A stretch of 64,000 nucleotides of DNA from Phenylobacterium sp. SCN 70-31 (GTDB taxonomy: Bacteria > Pseudomonadota > Alphaproteobacteria > Caulobacterales > Caulobacteraceae), in assembly GCF_001724605.1 (NCBI RefSeq), contig NZ_MEEX01000006.1:186001-250000 (forward strand), given 5' to 3'. Of the stretch, positions 9,398-17,630 are shown piece after piece. How positions within the stretch are numbered: position 1 is the first letter of the stretch; each line of letters starts with the position of its first letter. Below the pieces are notes generated by a model that was given only the letters and a program-made list of their open reading frames with translations, did not search any database and was not told where the DNA came from. The translations under genes were made by a program, and so were the position numbers.

Positions 9398-10341
9398 CGG
9401 CCGCGCAGCATCCCGATCACGTGCCGGAGGGGCGCGGTGGCGCGCCAGATGGTGGAGTTCTCGATCGCTGCGGCGCGAGCCAGAGCCACCTGAGCCGCGG
9501 CGACCGCTTCAGGCGCGCCCGCGGTGGATTGCTCCTCGGGGAGATCCAGCGCTGCGGCGCTGGCCTGGAACCGGGCGCGGCGCGTGGCGGCGTCCAGCCC
9601 GTCGGGCAGGCGACGGAGCGCCAGCAGGAACTCGGCGTCGCCCGGCGGCGTGGGCGTCAGGTTGGCCACCTCGAACGGCGCGAGGTCCAGGCGGCTGAGC
9701 AGGTCCAGCGCCTCCAGCATGGAGCGCGGCGTAAACACCCAGCAGTGCGCGTCGATATAGGTCTTCTCGGCGTCGGCCTGACGGCAAAGCGCGACGCAGC
9801 CGCGCGCGTACTCGCTCCAGGCGTCGTCGTCCCGCTCGGGCGCGCCCTCGGGCCGCGTCTCGTAGGTATGGTTGAAGATCTGGCGGATGTCGGGCCGGCG
9901 CAGGCCGCGCAGGTGGGCGTCCACGAACTCGCCGCGCGTGCTGACGGGCCGCGGCCAGTCGAAGGTGAAGCGCTTGTCCGGCACGACGAACAGGCCCAGG
10001 CCGCCGTCGCGCAGCACCGCCGCGATCTCCATCAGCCAGCCGAACATGTCCGGCACGTGCTCGATCACGTGGCTCGCGATGACATAATCGAAGGCCCGCT
10101 GGCCGCCGACCGCCTCCAGCAGCGTTTCCGCTCCCCAGAGGTGGTCCACCTCCACCAGGGCCGCGCGGTCGATGGGGTGGGCGGGGTCGGCGTACCACAC
10201 GAGCAGTTCGGCGCGGGACGCTCGGTCCACATAGCCGATGTCGCCCATGGCGCGGCTCACGACGGGGCGATCGAGCGCGCCGATCTCGAGCCCGCGCTGA
10301 CGGGCCGGATCGATCAGATCGAGGATCAGGCGGCGGTCCAT
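9385..10341 (-). CDS. Class I SAM-dependent methyltransferase-like protein
   Basis: A 318-residue protein with a Rossmann methyltransferase core. The SAM-binding motif I is GLEIGALDRP near residues 17-26, and FDYVIASHVIEHVPD at about 83-97 is the usual motif after beta-4. The C-terminal region from about 250 is Ala-rich and helical. It is convergent with argJ (13-bp overlap) and follows a two-domain glycosyltransferase on the same strand with a 46-bp gap, so it probably modifies a glycan or its precursor. Acceptor unknown. Confidence 0.75.
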   Translation of the reverse strand: MDRRLILDLIDPARQRGLEIGALDRPVVSRAMGDIGYVDRASRAELLVWYADPAHPIDRAALVEVDHLWGAETLLEAVGGQRAFDYVIASHVIEHVPDMFGWLMEIAAVLRDGGLGLFVVPDKRFTFDWPRPVSTRGEFVDAHLRGLRRPDIRQIFNHTYETRPEGAPERDDDAWSEYARGCVALCRQADAEKTYIDAHCWVFTPRSMLEALDLLSRLDLAPFEVANLTPTPPGDAEFLLALRRLPDGLDAATRRARFQASAAALDLPEEQSTAGAPEAVAAAQVALARAAAIENSTIWRATAPLRHVIGMLRGRQLR

Positions 10342-10387
10342 GCCCGCTCGTACCGGGCCGTCCCGCGGGTGGCAATCGCCGCTGGGC

Positions 10388-12283
10388 TCAGGGCGCCGAC
10401 CACGGCGGCGGCCGGCGCGGCGGGCTGGCGAGCTGATGATCGCTGTGGTCCAGGCTGAACAGCGGGCTGAAGAACGGGTCCTGCTTCAGCGTCTCGCCCC
10501 AGCGGCGGCGCATGTGCAGCACCTCGTTGCGGAAGCGGGCCTGGGCCTCGCCGGCCAGGTCGGCGCCGCGCGTGGCCGACTCGTGGTGGATCAGCTCGGC
10601 GTGCGGCGTCCAGACGATGTCGTAGCCGGCGGCCCGCACCTTGAGGCACAGGTCGATGTCGTTGAACGCGACGGCGAGGTTCTCGGCGTCCAGCCCGCCG
10701 ACCTCGTCGAACACGGACTTCCGCATCGCCAAGCAGGCGGCGGTGACCGCGGTCACATTGCGGGGCGACTTCATGTGGCCGAAGTAGCCGGCGTCGTCGC
10801 CCGGCTGGCCCGCCGCCACGTGGCCGGCCACCCCGCCCAGGCCCACGGCCACGCCGGCGTGCTGGATCGTCCCGTCGGGAAAGAGCAGGCGCGCGCCCAC
10901 GGCCCCGACGTTCGGTCGCACCGCCTGGGCCACGAGAGCGTCCAGCCAGTCGGGGTGGACCATCGAGATGTCGTTGTTGAGCAGCAGCAGGATCTCGCCC
11001 CGGGCCTCGGCGGCGGCCCGGTTGTTGAGCGCCGAGAAGTTGAAGGGCCCGGGCGCGTCCAGAATTCGCACGCGCGGGTCCTGGCGAAGACGCTCGAATA
11101 GGGCGGCGGTTGCGGGCTCGACGCTGCCATTGTCCACAATCAGCAGTTCCAGCGGCGCGTAGTCGGTCCGCGACAGCACCCCCTCGGCGCACTGGGCCAG
11201 GAGGTCGGCGCGGTCGCGGGTGGGCACGACGATCGAGACCCGCGGCCGGGGCGTCGGCGGCGCCCGGCGAACCGTGACCCAGCCCGGCGTGTCGGCCATG
11301 CGGCTGACGTCCAGAACGGGCTGGCCGGTGCGGGCTAGGTGCTCGGCCACCGCCCGCTGGGCGGCGTCGGCGCAACGGTCCATCTGGGCCTGTGAGAAGG
11401 TGGCCGGCCCGCCGAGCTGGCGCCAGTGGTAGAGGATCCAGGGGATGTGGCGGATGCGCTCCGGGGTCGTCAGCTCCGAGACCCGAAGGGCCAGGTCGTA
11501 GTCCTGGCTGCCCTCGAATCCTTCCCGCAGGCCGCCGACGGCCTCGATCAGCGACCGGCGGTAGACGCCCAGGTGGCTGACCATGTTCTGGCCCAGCATC
11601 AGCTCGGGGTTCCAGTCGGTCTTGATGTGCGGCTCGTAGCGGTGGCCGCGGTCGTCGATCTTGTCCTCGTCGGAATAGATCAGGTCGGTGTCGGGATGAT
11701 CCTGGAGCAGGGCCGCCACTTCGTAGAGGGCGCGGGCCGGCAGGAGGTCGTCGTGGTCCATCAGCGCCACGAACTCGCCGGTGGCCAGGGCCAGGGCCGA
11801 ATTCGTGGCGGCGCAGATGTTGCCGTTGACCTCGCGCCGCACGATGCGGATGCGCGGGTCGGCCTGTGCGTAGCGGGTGAGCGCGGCCCAGGTCTCCTCC
11901 CCCGGAGACGCGTCGTCGGCGATGCACAACTCCCAATGCGGGTAGAGCTGGGCGCGCACCGAGTCGATCGCTTCGGCCAGCAGGTCCGTCTTGGCGGCGT
12001 ACACGGGCACGACGACCGAGATCGTCGGCGTCGTGCGGAAGCGGCGGATGTGGGCGGCGATGGCGCGACGGTCCTTGGATCGCAGCGTGTCGTAGCGCCG
12101 GACCCAGCCGGAATAGCCGATGGTCTCGCCCGGTCCCTCGTCCAGGACACCCCGGATGAAACGTGCGCCCACCGGGTGCGTCTCCAGGCGTAGCGCGGCC
12201 TTGTGGATCAGGGCGTGCGCGACCGGGACCCGGCGCACGAGGCCGAGCGCGCCGGCGGCGATGGCGTGGACGATCGAGGTCAT
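10388..12283 (-). CDS. Two-domain GT2-family glycosyltransferase
   Basis: A 631-residue protein with two GT-A fold domains. The first starts at TISVVVPVY (about 88) and has the metal-binding DHDD at 176-179 and the acceptor-side segment GSQDYDLALRV. The second starts at RVSIVVPTRDRADLL (about 350) and has LLLNNDISM near 450 and VAFNDIDLCLKV near 550. There are no transmembrane helices or signal peptide. Such tandem GT2 proteins make rhamnan-like or O-antigen polysaccharide. The adjacent methyltransferase fits a surface-glycan role, but the polymer is unknown. Confidence 0.85.
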   Translation of the reverse strand: MTSIVHAIAAGALGLVRRVPVAHALIHKAALRLETHPVGARFIRGVLDEGPGETIGYSGWVRRYDTLRSKDRRAIAAHIRRFRTTPTISVVVPVYAAKTDLLAEAIDSVRAQLYPHWELCIADDASPGEETWAALTRYAQADPRIRIVRREVNGNICAATNSALALATGEFVALMDHDDLLPARALYEVAALLQDHPDTDLIYSDEDKIDDRGHRYEPHIKTDWNPELMLGQNMVSHLGVYRRSLIEAVGGLREGFEGSQDYDLALRVSELTTPERIRHIPWILYHWRQLGGPATFSQAQMDRCADAAQRAVAEHLARTGQPVLDVSRMADTPGWVTVRRAPPTPRPRVSIVVPTRDRADLLAQCAEGVLSRTDYAPLELLIVDNGSVEPATAALFERLRQDPRVRILDAPGPFNFSALNNRAAAEARGEILLLLNNDISMVHPDWLDALVAQAVRPNVGAVGARLLFPDGTIQHAGVAVGLGGVAGHVAAGQPGDDAGYFGHMKSPRNVTAVTAACLAMRKSVFDEVGGLDAENLAVAFNDIDLCLKVRAAGYDIVWTPHAELIHHESATRGADLAGEAQARFRNEVLHMRRRWGETLKQDPFFSPLFSLDHSDHQLASPPRRPPPWSAP

Positions 12284-12302
12284 GAACGCGGACGAGGATG
12301 GA

Positions 12303-12350
12303 CGGCCCAGGATTCGGCCCAGGATTCAGCCCGAGATTTGGCCCGGGCCG
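12303..12350. repeat. 12-bp tandem repeat
   Basis: The unit CGGCCCAGGATT is repeated exactly twice (12303-12326), followed by a diverged copy (12327-12338) and a half-conserved fourth unit. It lies in the 78-bp gap between the helicase stop and the glycosyltransferase start, so it is not coding. Confidence 0.75.
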
Positions 12351-12361
12351 TCCTGTGGAGT

Positions 12362-13828
12362 CTAGCGGTTGCTCCAGACGCCCGACGCGCCCGAGCTGCG
12401 GTCGCCGCCGCTGCGGTTGCGGTTCCGGCCGGCGCCCTTGAAGGCGGGCTTGCCGCCCGCCGGGCGGGGCGGGGCGCCCTCGGCGCGCTGACCGCCGCCG
12501 CCGCCCGCATGGCTGCGGTTGCGCTTCGGCGCGTGACCGCCGCGATGCGGCTGGGACTTGCCCTCGGCCTTGCCTTGAGGACGGCCCTGGGGTCGTCCTT
12601 GGCCGCGCTCGGGCCGTTCGGCCTTGCCGGCGGGTTCGGGCAGGGCCGCCGTCGCGGCGCCGAGCTGGCGGTCGTTGCGGCGGTCGAAGCTGGGGATGCG
12701 CTGGCGGGTCACCTTCTCGATGTCCTTCAGCAGGCCCCGCTCGTCGTCGGCGCAGAACGCGACCGCCGAGCCGTCGGCGCCGGCGCGGGCCGTGCGGCCG
12801 ATCCGGTGGACGTAGGCCTCGGGCACGTTGGGCAGCTCGAACTGGACCACGTGGCTCACGGCGTCGATGTCGATGCCGCGGGCGGCGATGTCGGTGGCCA
12901 CCAGCGCGCGCACCTCACCGGCCTTGAACGCCGCCAGCGCCCGCTCGCGCTGGCCCTGGCTCTTGTCGCCGTGGATGGCGGCGGCGTCGACGCCCACCTG
13001 CTCCAGGCCCCGGGCCACGCGGTCGGCGCCGCGCTTGGTGCGGGTGAAGACGATCACGCGCTTGAAGCTGGCGTCGTCGAACAGTTCGGCCAGCAGGGCG
13101 CGCTTGCGCTGCTGCTCGACGAACAGGACGCGCTGGTTGATCCGCTCCACCGTGGTGGCCTGCGGCGTCACCGAGACCTTCAGCGGGTTCGGGTTGAGGA
13201 TCTCGCCGGCCAGCGTCTCGATCTCCTTCGGCATGGTGGCCGAGAAGAACAGGTTCTGCCGCGCCTTGGGCACGTAGCGTACGATCCGCCGGATCGGGAC
13301 GATGAAGCCCATGTCCAGCATCTGGTCGGCTTCGTCGAGGACGAAGATCTCGACGCCTTCCAGCGTCATGGACTTCTCGGACAGATGGTCGAGCAGGCGG
13401 CCGGGGGTGGCCACCAGCACGTCGACGCCGCCGGCCAGGGCGCGCATCTGCGGGCCGTGCTTCACGCCGCCGAAGATGACGGCGACCGAGACGCCCATGT
13501 GCTTGCCATAGGCCTTGAAGCTTTCGCCGATCTGGGTGGCGAGTTCGCGGGTGGGCGCCAGGACCAGCACGCGGGCGCTGCGGCGCGGCGCAGGCCGGCG
13601 GTCGTCGGCCAGGCGGTGGAGGATCGGCAGGGCGAAGGCGGCGGTCTTGCCGGTCCCCGTCTGGGCGATGCCCAGCAGATCCTTGCCCGCCATGACGCCG
13701 GGGATGGCCTGCGCCTGGATCGGCGTCGGCTGGGTGTAACCCTCGTCGGCCAGCGCCTTGAGGAGCGGCTTGGCCAGGCCGAGGTCGGTGAATTGGGTCA
13801 AACGTTCAGTCTTTCGCGTATGCGACAT
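12362..13828 (-). CDS. rhlE: RhlE-type DEAD-box ATP-dependent RNA helicase
   Basis: A 488-residue DEAD-box RNA helicase acting in ribosome assembly, RNA decay or cold adaptation. Visible motifs are the Q motif (PTPIQAQAIP), motif I AQTGTGKT at 55-62, Ia PTRELA, motif II DEAD at 165-168, motif III SAT, TDIAARGIDID, and HRIGRTARAG. The tail beyond about 375 is basic, rich in Arg, Gly, Pro and Gln and low in complexity, as in other RhlE proteins, and probably binds RNA. The symbol is by family resemblance; a DbpA/SrmB-type role is less likely. Confidence 0.92.
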   Translation of the reverse strand: MSHTRKTERLTQFTDLGLAKPLLKALADEGYTQPTPIQAQAIPGVMAGKDLLGIAQTGTGKTAAFALPILHRLADDRRPAPRRSARVLVLAPTRELATQIGESFKAYGKHMGVSVAVIFGGVKHGPQMRALAGGVDVLVATPGRLLDHLSEKSMTLEGVEIFVLDEADQMLDMGFIVPIRRIVRYVPKARQNLFFSATMPKEIETLAGEILNPNPLKVSVTPQATTVERINQRVLFVEQQRKRALLAELFDDASFKRVIVFTRTKRGADRVARGLEQVGVDAAAIHGDKSQGQRERALAAFKAGEVRALVATDIAARGIDIDAVSHVVQFELPNVPEAYVHRIGRTARAGADGSAVAFCADDERGLLKDIEKVTRQRIPSFDRRNDRQLGAATAALPEPAGKAERPERGQGRPQGRPQGKAEGKSQPHRGGHAPKRNRSHAGGGGGQRAEGAPPRPAGGKPAFKGAGRNRNRSGGDRSSGASGVWSNR

Positions 13829-14089
13829 GCGCGCCGGCTCGGAACGCTCCGAGGGCGCGGTGTCGCCGGTCTTTGGGGAGCGCCCCGCGTGATGGGCGAT
13901 CTATGAGAAGTTTCTCACTGCGCTCGACAGGCTGAGCCTCGACGAAGAGGCTCCACGCGGCTGGAGCGTCGCTAGCGCTCATGAGGAGCGCAGGCGGCAC
14001 ATCGGGGTTTGCGACGGCGAAGTCAACCTCGCGGGACGGAATTGCGCTGGCCGTTGCCATTTGGCCGCAGGTCGTGGAAAGGCGCTTCC

Positions 14090-14509
14090 ATGACGGAAGC
14101 CACCTCCAACAAATCCATCGTGCTGGTCGCCGCGGCGGCCCTGGTCGACGTCGACGGGCGGGTGCTGATCTGCCAGCGGCCCGAGGGCAAGCAGCTCGCC
14201 GGCCTGTGGGAGTTTCCGGGCGGGAAGGTCGAGCCCGGCGAGACCCCCGAGGCCTGCCTGATCCGCGAGCTGGACGAGGAACTGGGCGTCCGGGTGACGA
14301 AGGCCTGCCTGGCGCCCTTCGTGTTCGCGAGCCACGAGTACGAGAGTTTCCACCTGCTCATGCCGCTCTACCTCGTCCGGCGCTGGGAGGGCGTGGTGAC
14401 GGCGAAGGAGCACAAGGCGATGGCCTGGGCGCGCCCGCGGGAGATGGACCGCTATCCCATGCCGCCGGCCGATGCGCCGCTGGTGGCGTGGCTGCGCGAT
14501 CTGATCTGA
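14090..14509 (+). CDS. mutT: MutT-type Nudix (deoxy)nucleoside triphosphate pyrophosphohydrolase
   Basis: A 139-residue Nudix hydrolase resembling MutT, which removes 8-oxo-dGTP from the nucleotide pool. The Nudix box at 45-67 (GKVEPGETPEACLIRELDEELG) has the metal-binding Glu60, Glu63 and Glu64. The segment LICQRPEGKQLAGLWEFPGG is typical of the subgroup. ATG 14090 was chosen because upstream in-frame codons add non-homologous sequence. In relatives mutT is often next to argJ; here a 4.4-kb reverse-strand block lies between. Confidence 0.88.
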   Translation: MTEATSNKSIVLVAAAALVDVDGRVLICQRPEGKQLAGLWEFPGGKVEPGETPEACLIRELDEELGVRVTKACLAPFVFASHEYESFHLLMPLYLVRRWEGVVTAKEHKAMAWARPREMDRYPMPPADAPLVAWLRDLI

Positions 14510-14517
14510 CACCATCG

Positions 14518-14549
14518 CTCCGCCCCGAACCGAACAGTTCGGGGCGGAG
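14518..14549. terminator. Perfect hairpin between convergent genes
   Basis: Thirteen-base arms (CTCCGCCCCGAAC and GTTCGGGGCGGAG) flank a six-base loop, nine bases after the mutT stop. There is no clear T tract on either side. It may act as a bidirectional barrier or RNA 3'-end stabiliser. Confidence 0.6.
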
Positions 14550-14696
14550 GACCGCGGAACGCGGTGGAGGGGGCGTCAGGCCCCTTCCACAGAGCTTGGG
14601 GCCTTGCGCCCCCTCCGTCTCGTCGCGTGCCGCGTCGATCCACCTCCCCCGTCGTCTTCGCGACAGGGGAGGACGTGGGAGGAGGGGGAGGCGCGT

Positions 14697-15626
14697 CTAC
14701 AGTCCCGCCCGCCGGACGCTGCGGGGCGCCTTGGCGGCGTCGACGACGCACTGGCCGGGATCGGTCATGGCGTGGACGCCCAGGCAGTAGACGTCCTCGT
14801 AGTGCGTTCCCGCCGCGGCCAGACACTGGTGATAGTTGAGCTTGGCCATCCGCAGGCACTGGCCGGCGTTGCGGTCGGTCATCAGCCGCTTCGCCTCGGC
14901 GTCGCGGCCCAGGACGGTGAGTGCGGCGACGGCCACCCCGCGCGAGACGACGGGCGAGGCGCCGTTCCGCCGGCCGCCCTCGGCCAGGGCCTGGGTGAGC
15001 TGGGCGCGGTCGGCGGGCTCGGCGCGGTATCCGGCCGCCTGCTTTACGGCCGCCAGGCGCTGCGGGCCGTTCGAGATCCTGGCCCGCGACCAGGATTGGC
15101 GCTGGATCGAATACGAGGTCTTCTTCACCTGGGCGCCGGCGTTGGCCAGCGCCTCGCCGCGCCGGGCCACGGCGGCGTTGGCGCGGGCGGCCGCCGCCGA
15201 TCCGCCGGGGAGGGCCAGCGCCGCGTCGGGGTCCTGGGCCAGCCGGCGGGCCAGGTCCCGCCCGCCGCCCTTGCTCGCCTGGGTCCGGATGGCCTGGACG
15301 AAACGCGGCTCCTGCAGGGCGGCCAGGGCGGCGTAGGCGATCATCGCCGACTCGAGCTGCTTGGGCTCATAGCCCGCCGCTGTGCGCAGGCGCTCGCCCA
15401 GTTGCGACGGGTTGGCGAAACCGGGGTCGATGGCCGCCGCGCGGCGCGTATAGGCCTCGAACGGACTGGCCTGGCCGGCGAGGCCGACGTCCACATAGGC
15501 CTGGGCCGCGCCCCCCCGAGGCGCGGAAGCGGTCGGCGGGGAGGCGGGCGGCGCCGAGGCGGCGCAGCCGGTGAGAATGACGGCGATGACGGCGGCGGCC
15601 AGGCCGCGGACGGATCTCGGGCGCAT
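14697..15626 (-). CDS. Lipoprotein of unknown function
   Basis: A 309-residue exported protein. The N-terminal signal peptide ends in a lipobox (ILTGC, Cys21). A Pro/Ser/Ala-rich linker (22-40) precedes a mostly helical Ala-rich body. The C-terminal 75 residues hold four Cys (QCLRM, YHQCLAAAG, VYCLGVH, GQCVVD), which could form two disulfides in the periplasm. No catalytic motif is recognised. It is convergent with mutT and precedes no clear partner. The family seems conserved in Caulobacterales from memory; function unknown. Confidence 0.7.
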   Translation of the reverse strand: MRPRSVRGLAAAVIAVILTGCAASAPPASPPTASAPRGGAAQAYVDVGLAGQASPFEAYTRRAAAIDPGFANPSQLGERLRTAAGYEPKQLESAMIAYAALAALQEPRFVQAIRTQASKGGGRDLARRLAQDPDAALALPGGSAAAARANAAVARRGEALANAGAQVKKTSYSIQRQSWSRARISNGPQRLAAVKQAAGYRAEPADRAQLTQALAEGGRRNGASPVVSRGVAVAALTVLGRDAEAKRLMTDRNAGQCLRMAKLNYHQCLAAAGTHYEDVYCLGVHAMTDPGQCVVDAAKAPRSVRRAGL

Positions 15627-15727
15627 GTCGCTCCCCTCACGAAATGGCCCCCGCCTTCGCGGCGGACTGTCGCGCCCGTAAGGTTATCAAAGGCTTATGG
15701 TGACGCTTGCGTCGTGCGCCGGCCGGC

Positions 15728-16564
15728 TCAGGCGACGGGCGCCCAGCCCGTCAGGGTGACGATCTCGAACGTCGCGGGCATGCGGCCGTCCGGCGTGGCG
15801 AAGCGCTCGGCGTAGAGCTGGAAGGTGCGCTCGAGCAGCGCGCGGGTGAGCTTCCGGGGATGGCGGTCGGCCAGCACCCCGGTCTCGCCCATGCGGCGCA
15901 GGTCCAAGAGCAGCTTCAGCGGATGGTCGTAGGTGACGGTCACGGTGTCCACGTCGGCCACCGGCTGCACGAACCCGGCGCGCTGGAGAAGCCCCGCGGC
16001 GTCGCGGACGTCGGCGAAGGGCGACACGCGGCTGCCCGCGCCGCCCAGGATTTCGCTCTCGGCGGCCACCAGGGACTGGCGCAGCTCGGTCAGGGTCACG
16101 CCGCCCAGGAAGGCGCCGACGAACAGGCCGTCGGGCCGGAGAGCCCGGCGGGCCTGGATCAGCGCGCCCACCACGTCGTTGGTCCAATGCAGGCCCAGCA
16201 CCGAGACGATCAGATCCAGGCTGCCCGGCGCGAAGGGCAGGCGCTCCTCGTCGGCCACGACGCGCGGGCCGGGCCGGTCGGCCAGCATCCGGGGCGACAG
16301 GTCGGCCTCGATCAGCGTCCCGACCTTGCCCGGCGCCTCTCGCGCCAGCGCCTCGGCGAAGGCGCCGCGCCGCGCCGAGAGGTCGACGGCCACGCTGAAG
16401 CTGCGCATGATGGGCGCCAGGCGCTCGGCGACGTCTTCCGCGGCCCGGCGGTGCAGGAAGTCGGCGTGGGCGAAGCCGGCCGCCGCCCGGTCCAGCCGCA
16501 GCCGGTGCAGGGCGCGGTCGAACAGCCGGGGCGGCGCGGACGTCGGGGCGTGGGGGGCGGGCAT
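15728..16564 (-). CDS. BioC/NDUFAF5-like SAM-dependent methyltransferase
   Basis: A 278-residue protein of the methyltransferase subfamily that includes BioC and the complex I assembly factor NDUFAF5. It starts PPRLFDRALHRLRLDRAA and has LDLIVSVLGLHWTNDVVGAL and LRPDGLFVGAFLGG, all typical of that subfamily. Motif I is weak: VDLSARRGAF in place of a canonical DLGCGxG. The group often hydroxylates or methylates respiratory-complex arginines, but activity cannot be read here. The start ATG (16562-16564) shares a base with the divergent comF start. Confidence 0.78.
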   Translation of the reverse strand: MPAPHAPTSAPPRLFDRALHRLRLDRAAAGFAHADFLHRRAAEDVAERLAPIMRSFSVAVDLSARRGAFAEALAREAPGKVGTLIEADLSPRMLADRPGPRVVADEERLPFAPGSLDLIVSVLGLHWTNDVVGALIQARRALRPDGLFVGAFLGGVTLTELRQSLVAAESEILGGAGSRVSPFADVRDAAGLLQRAGFVQPVADVDTVTVTYDHPLKLLLDLRRMGETGVLADRHPRKLTRALLERTFQLYAERFATPDGRMPATFEIVTLTGWAPVA

Positions 16565-17337
16565 TGGACGGCGAAGAACCGGATTTCGTCGCGCGTTGGA
16601 AGCCGAAAGCGCAGGCGGCCTTCCGCACGGGCCTCGACATGCTGTTTCCGCCCCAGGCGCTGGACGGCGGGCCGCGGCCGATGGCGGGCGGCTATTCGGC
16701 GGCGGCCTGGACGCGCATCCGCTTCCTGGACGGTCCGGTCTGCGACGGTTGCGGCATCCCCTTCGAGTACGATCCCGGAGCCCGCTGCGCCGCTTGCCTG
16801 GCGAAGCCCCGCGCGTTCGATGCGGCGCGGGCCGCGTGCCTCTATGACGAGACCTCGCGCGATCCGATCCTGAAGCTGAAGCACGCCGACCGGGTGGACC
16901 TGGCGCCCATGCTGGCCCGCTGGATCAGCCGCGCGGCGGCCGAACTGATCGAGGAGGCCGACGCCATCATGCCGGTGCCGCTGCACCCGTTGCGTCTGCT
17001 GGGCCGGCGCTACAACCAGGCCGCAGAGATCGCCCGGCCGCTGGCGGCCATGACCGGGACGCCCTACCTGCCCGACGCCCTGGTGCGCCGCCGGGCCACC
17101 GCCAGCCAGGGCGGCAAGTCGGGCTCGGGCCGCCGCCGGAATGTGGCCGGCGCCTTCGATGTGCCGGCGCGACGGCGGCGGCAGGTGGAGGGCCTGCGCA
17201 TCCTGCTGATCGACGACGTGTTGACCACCGGCGCCACGGCGGAGGGCTGCGCGCGGGCGCTGAAGGCCGCCGGGGCGGCGCGCGTCGATCTGGCCGTGGT
17301 GGCGAGGGTGCAGGCGCCGCCCGGACTCGCCATATGA
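16564..17337 (+). CDS. comF: ComF-family phosphoribosyltransferase-like protein
   Basis: A 257-residue ComF protein. It has an N-terminal zinc-ribbon-like region (CDGCG at about 60-64 and CAACL at about 78-82) and a C-terminal PRTase domain with the PRPP loop LLIDDVLTTGATAEGC. In other bacteria ComF helps single-stranded DNA uptake in transformation and has a role at stalled forks. The start appears to be TTG at 16564; the next ATG (16639) would cut into the conserved LDMLFPPQAL region. It is followed by grxC, a nitrilase and DUF1178 on the same strand, a conserved alphaproteobacterial order. Confidence 0.85.
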   Translation: MDGEEPDFVARWKPKAQAAFRTGLDMLFPPQALDGGPRPMAGGYSAAAWTRIRFLDGPVCDGCGIPFEYDPGARCAACLAKPRAFDAARAACLYDETSRDPILKLKHADRVDLAPMLARWISRAAAELIEEADAIMPVPLHPLRLLGRRYNQAAEIARPLAAMTGTPYLPDALVRRRATASQGGKSGSGRRRNVAGAFDVPARRRRQVEGLRILLIDDVLTTGATAEGCARALKAAGAARVDLAVVARVQAPPGLAI

Positions 17338-17371
17338 CGGGGCCGAGATATCCCGCTAGGATCGAGCCTAC

Positions 17372-17626
17372 ATGAGCCAGGTCACCATCTACACCAAGCC
17401 GTACTGCCCCTACTGCATCCGGGCGCTGGACCTTCTGGACCGCAAGGGTGTCGCCTACACCGAGGTCGAGGCCGCCTTCGATCCCGAGAAGCGCCAGGAG
17501 ATGATGCAGCGATCGGGCCGCACCACCTTCCCGCAGATCTTCGTGGGCGACCACCACATCGGCGGTTGCGACGACATGTTCGCCCTCGAGCGCGAGGGCA
17601 AGCTGGACCCCCTGCTGGCGGCCTGA
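17372..17626 (+). CDS. grxC: Glutaredoxin 3
   Basis: An 84-residue glutaredoxin with the redox motif CPYC at 12-15 and the glutathione-binding TTFPQIFVGDHHIGGCDD segment at about 50-67. It reduces disulfides and glutathione mixed disulfides in the cytoplasm. Length is exactly that of GrxC. It begins 35 bases after comF and ends four bases before the nitrilase start, implying one transcript. Confidence 0.95.
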   Translation: MSQVTIYTKPYCPYCIRALDLLDRKGVAYTEVEAAFDPEKRQEMMQRSGRTTFPQIFVGDHHIGGCDDMFALEREGKLDPLLAA

Positions 17627-17630
17627 CGTC

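Noticed and set aside
10326..11936. 536-residue frame in the glycosyltransferase region
   Set aside because: It is a second frame of the same strand as the GT2 gene, rich in Arg and Pro; a shadow.
13906..13990. Run of short hairpins near 13.9 kb resembling REP-type repeats (CTCGACAGGCTGAGCC)
   Set aside because: The motif is a common dispersed word in high-GC genomes and no second copy was seen here; too little to call.
14560..14696. Imperfect hairpins after mutT
   Set aside because: The paired segments are short and G+C driven; only the 14518-14549 hairpin stands out.
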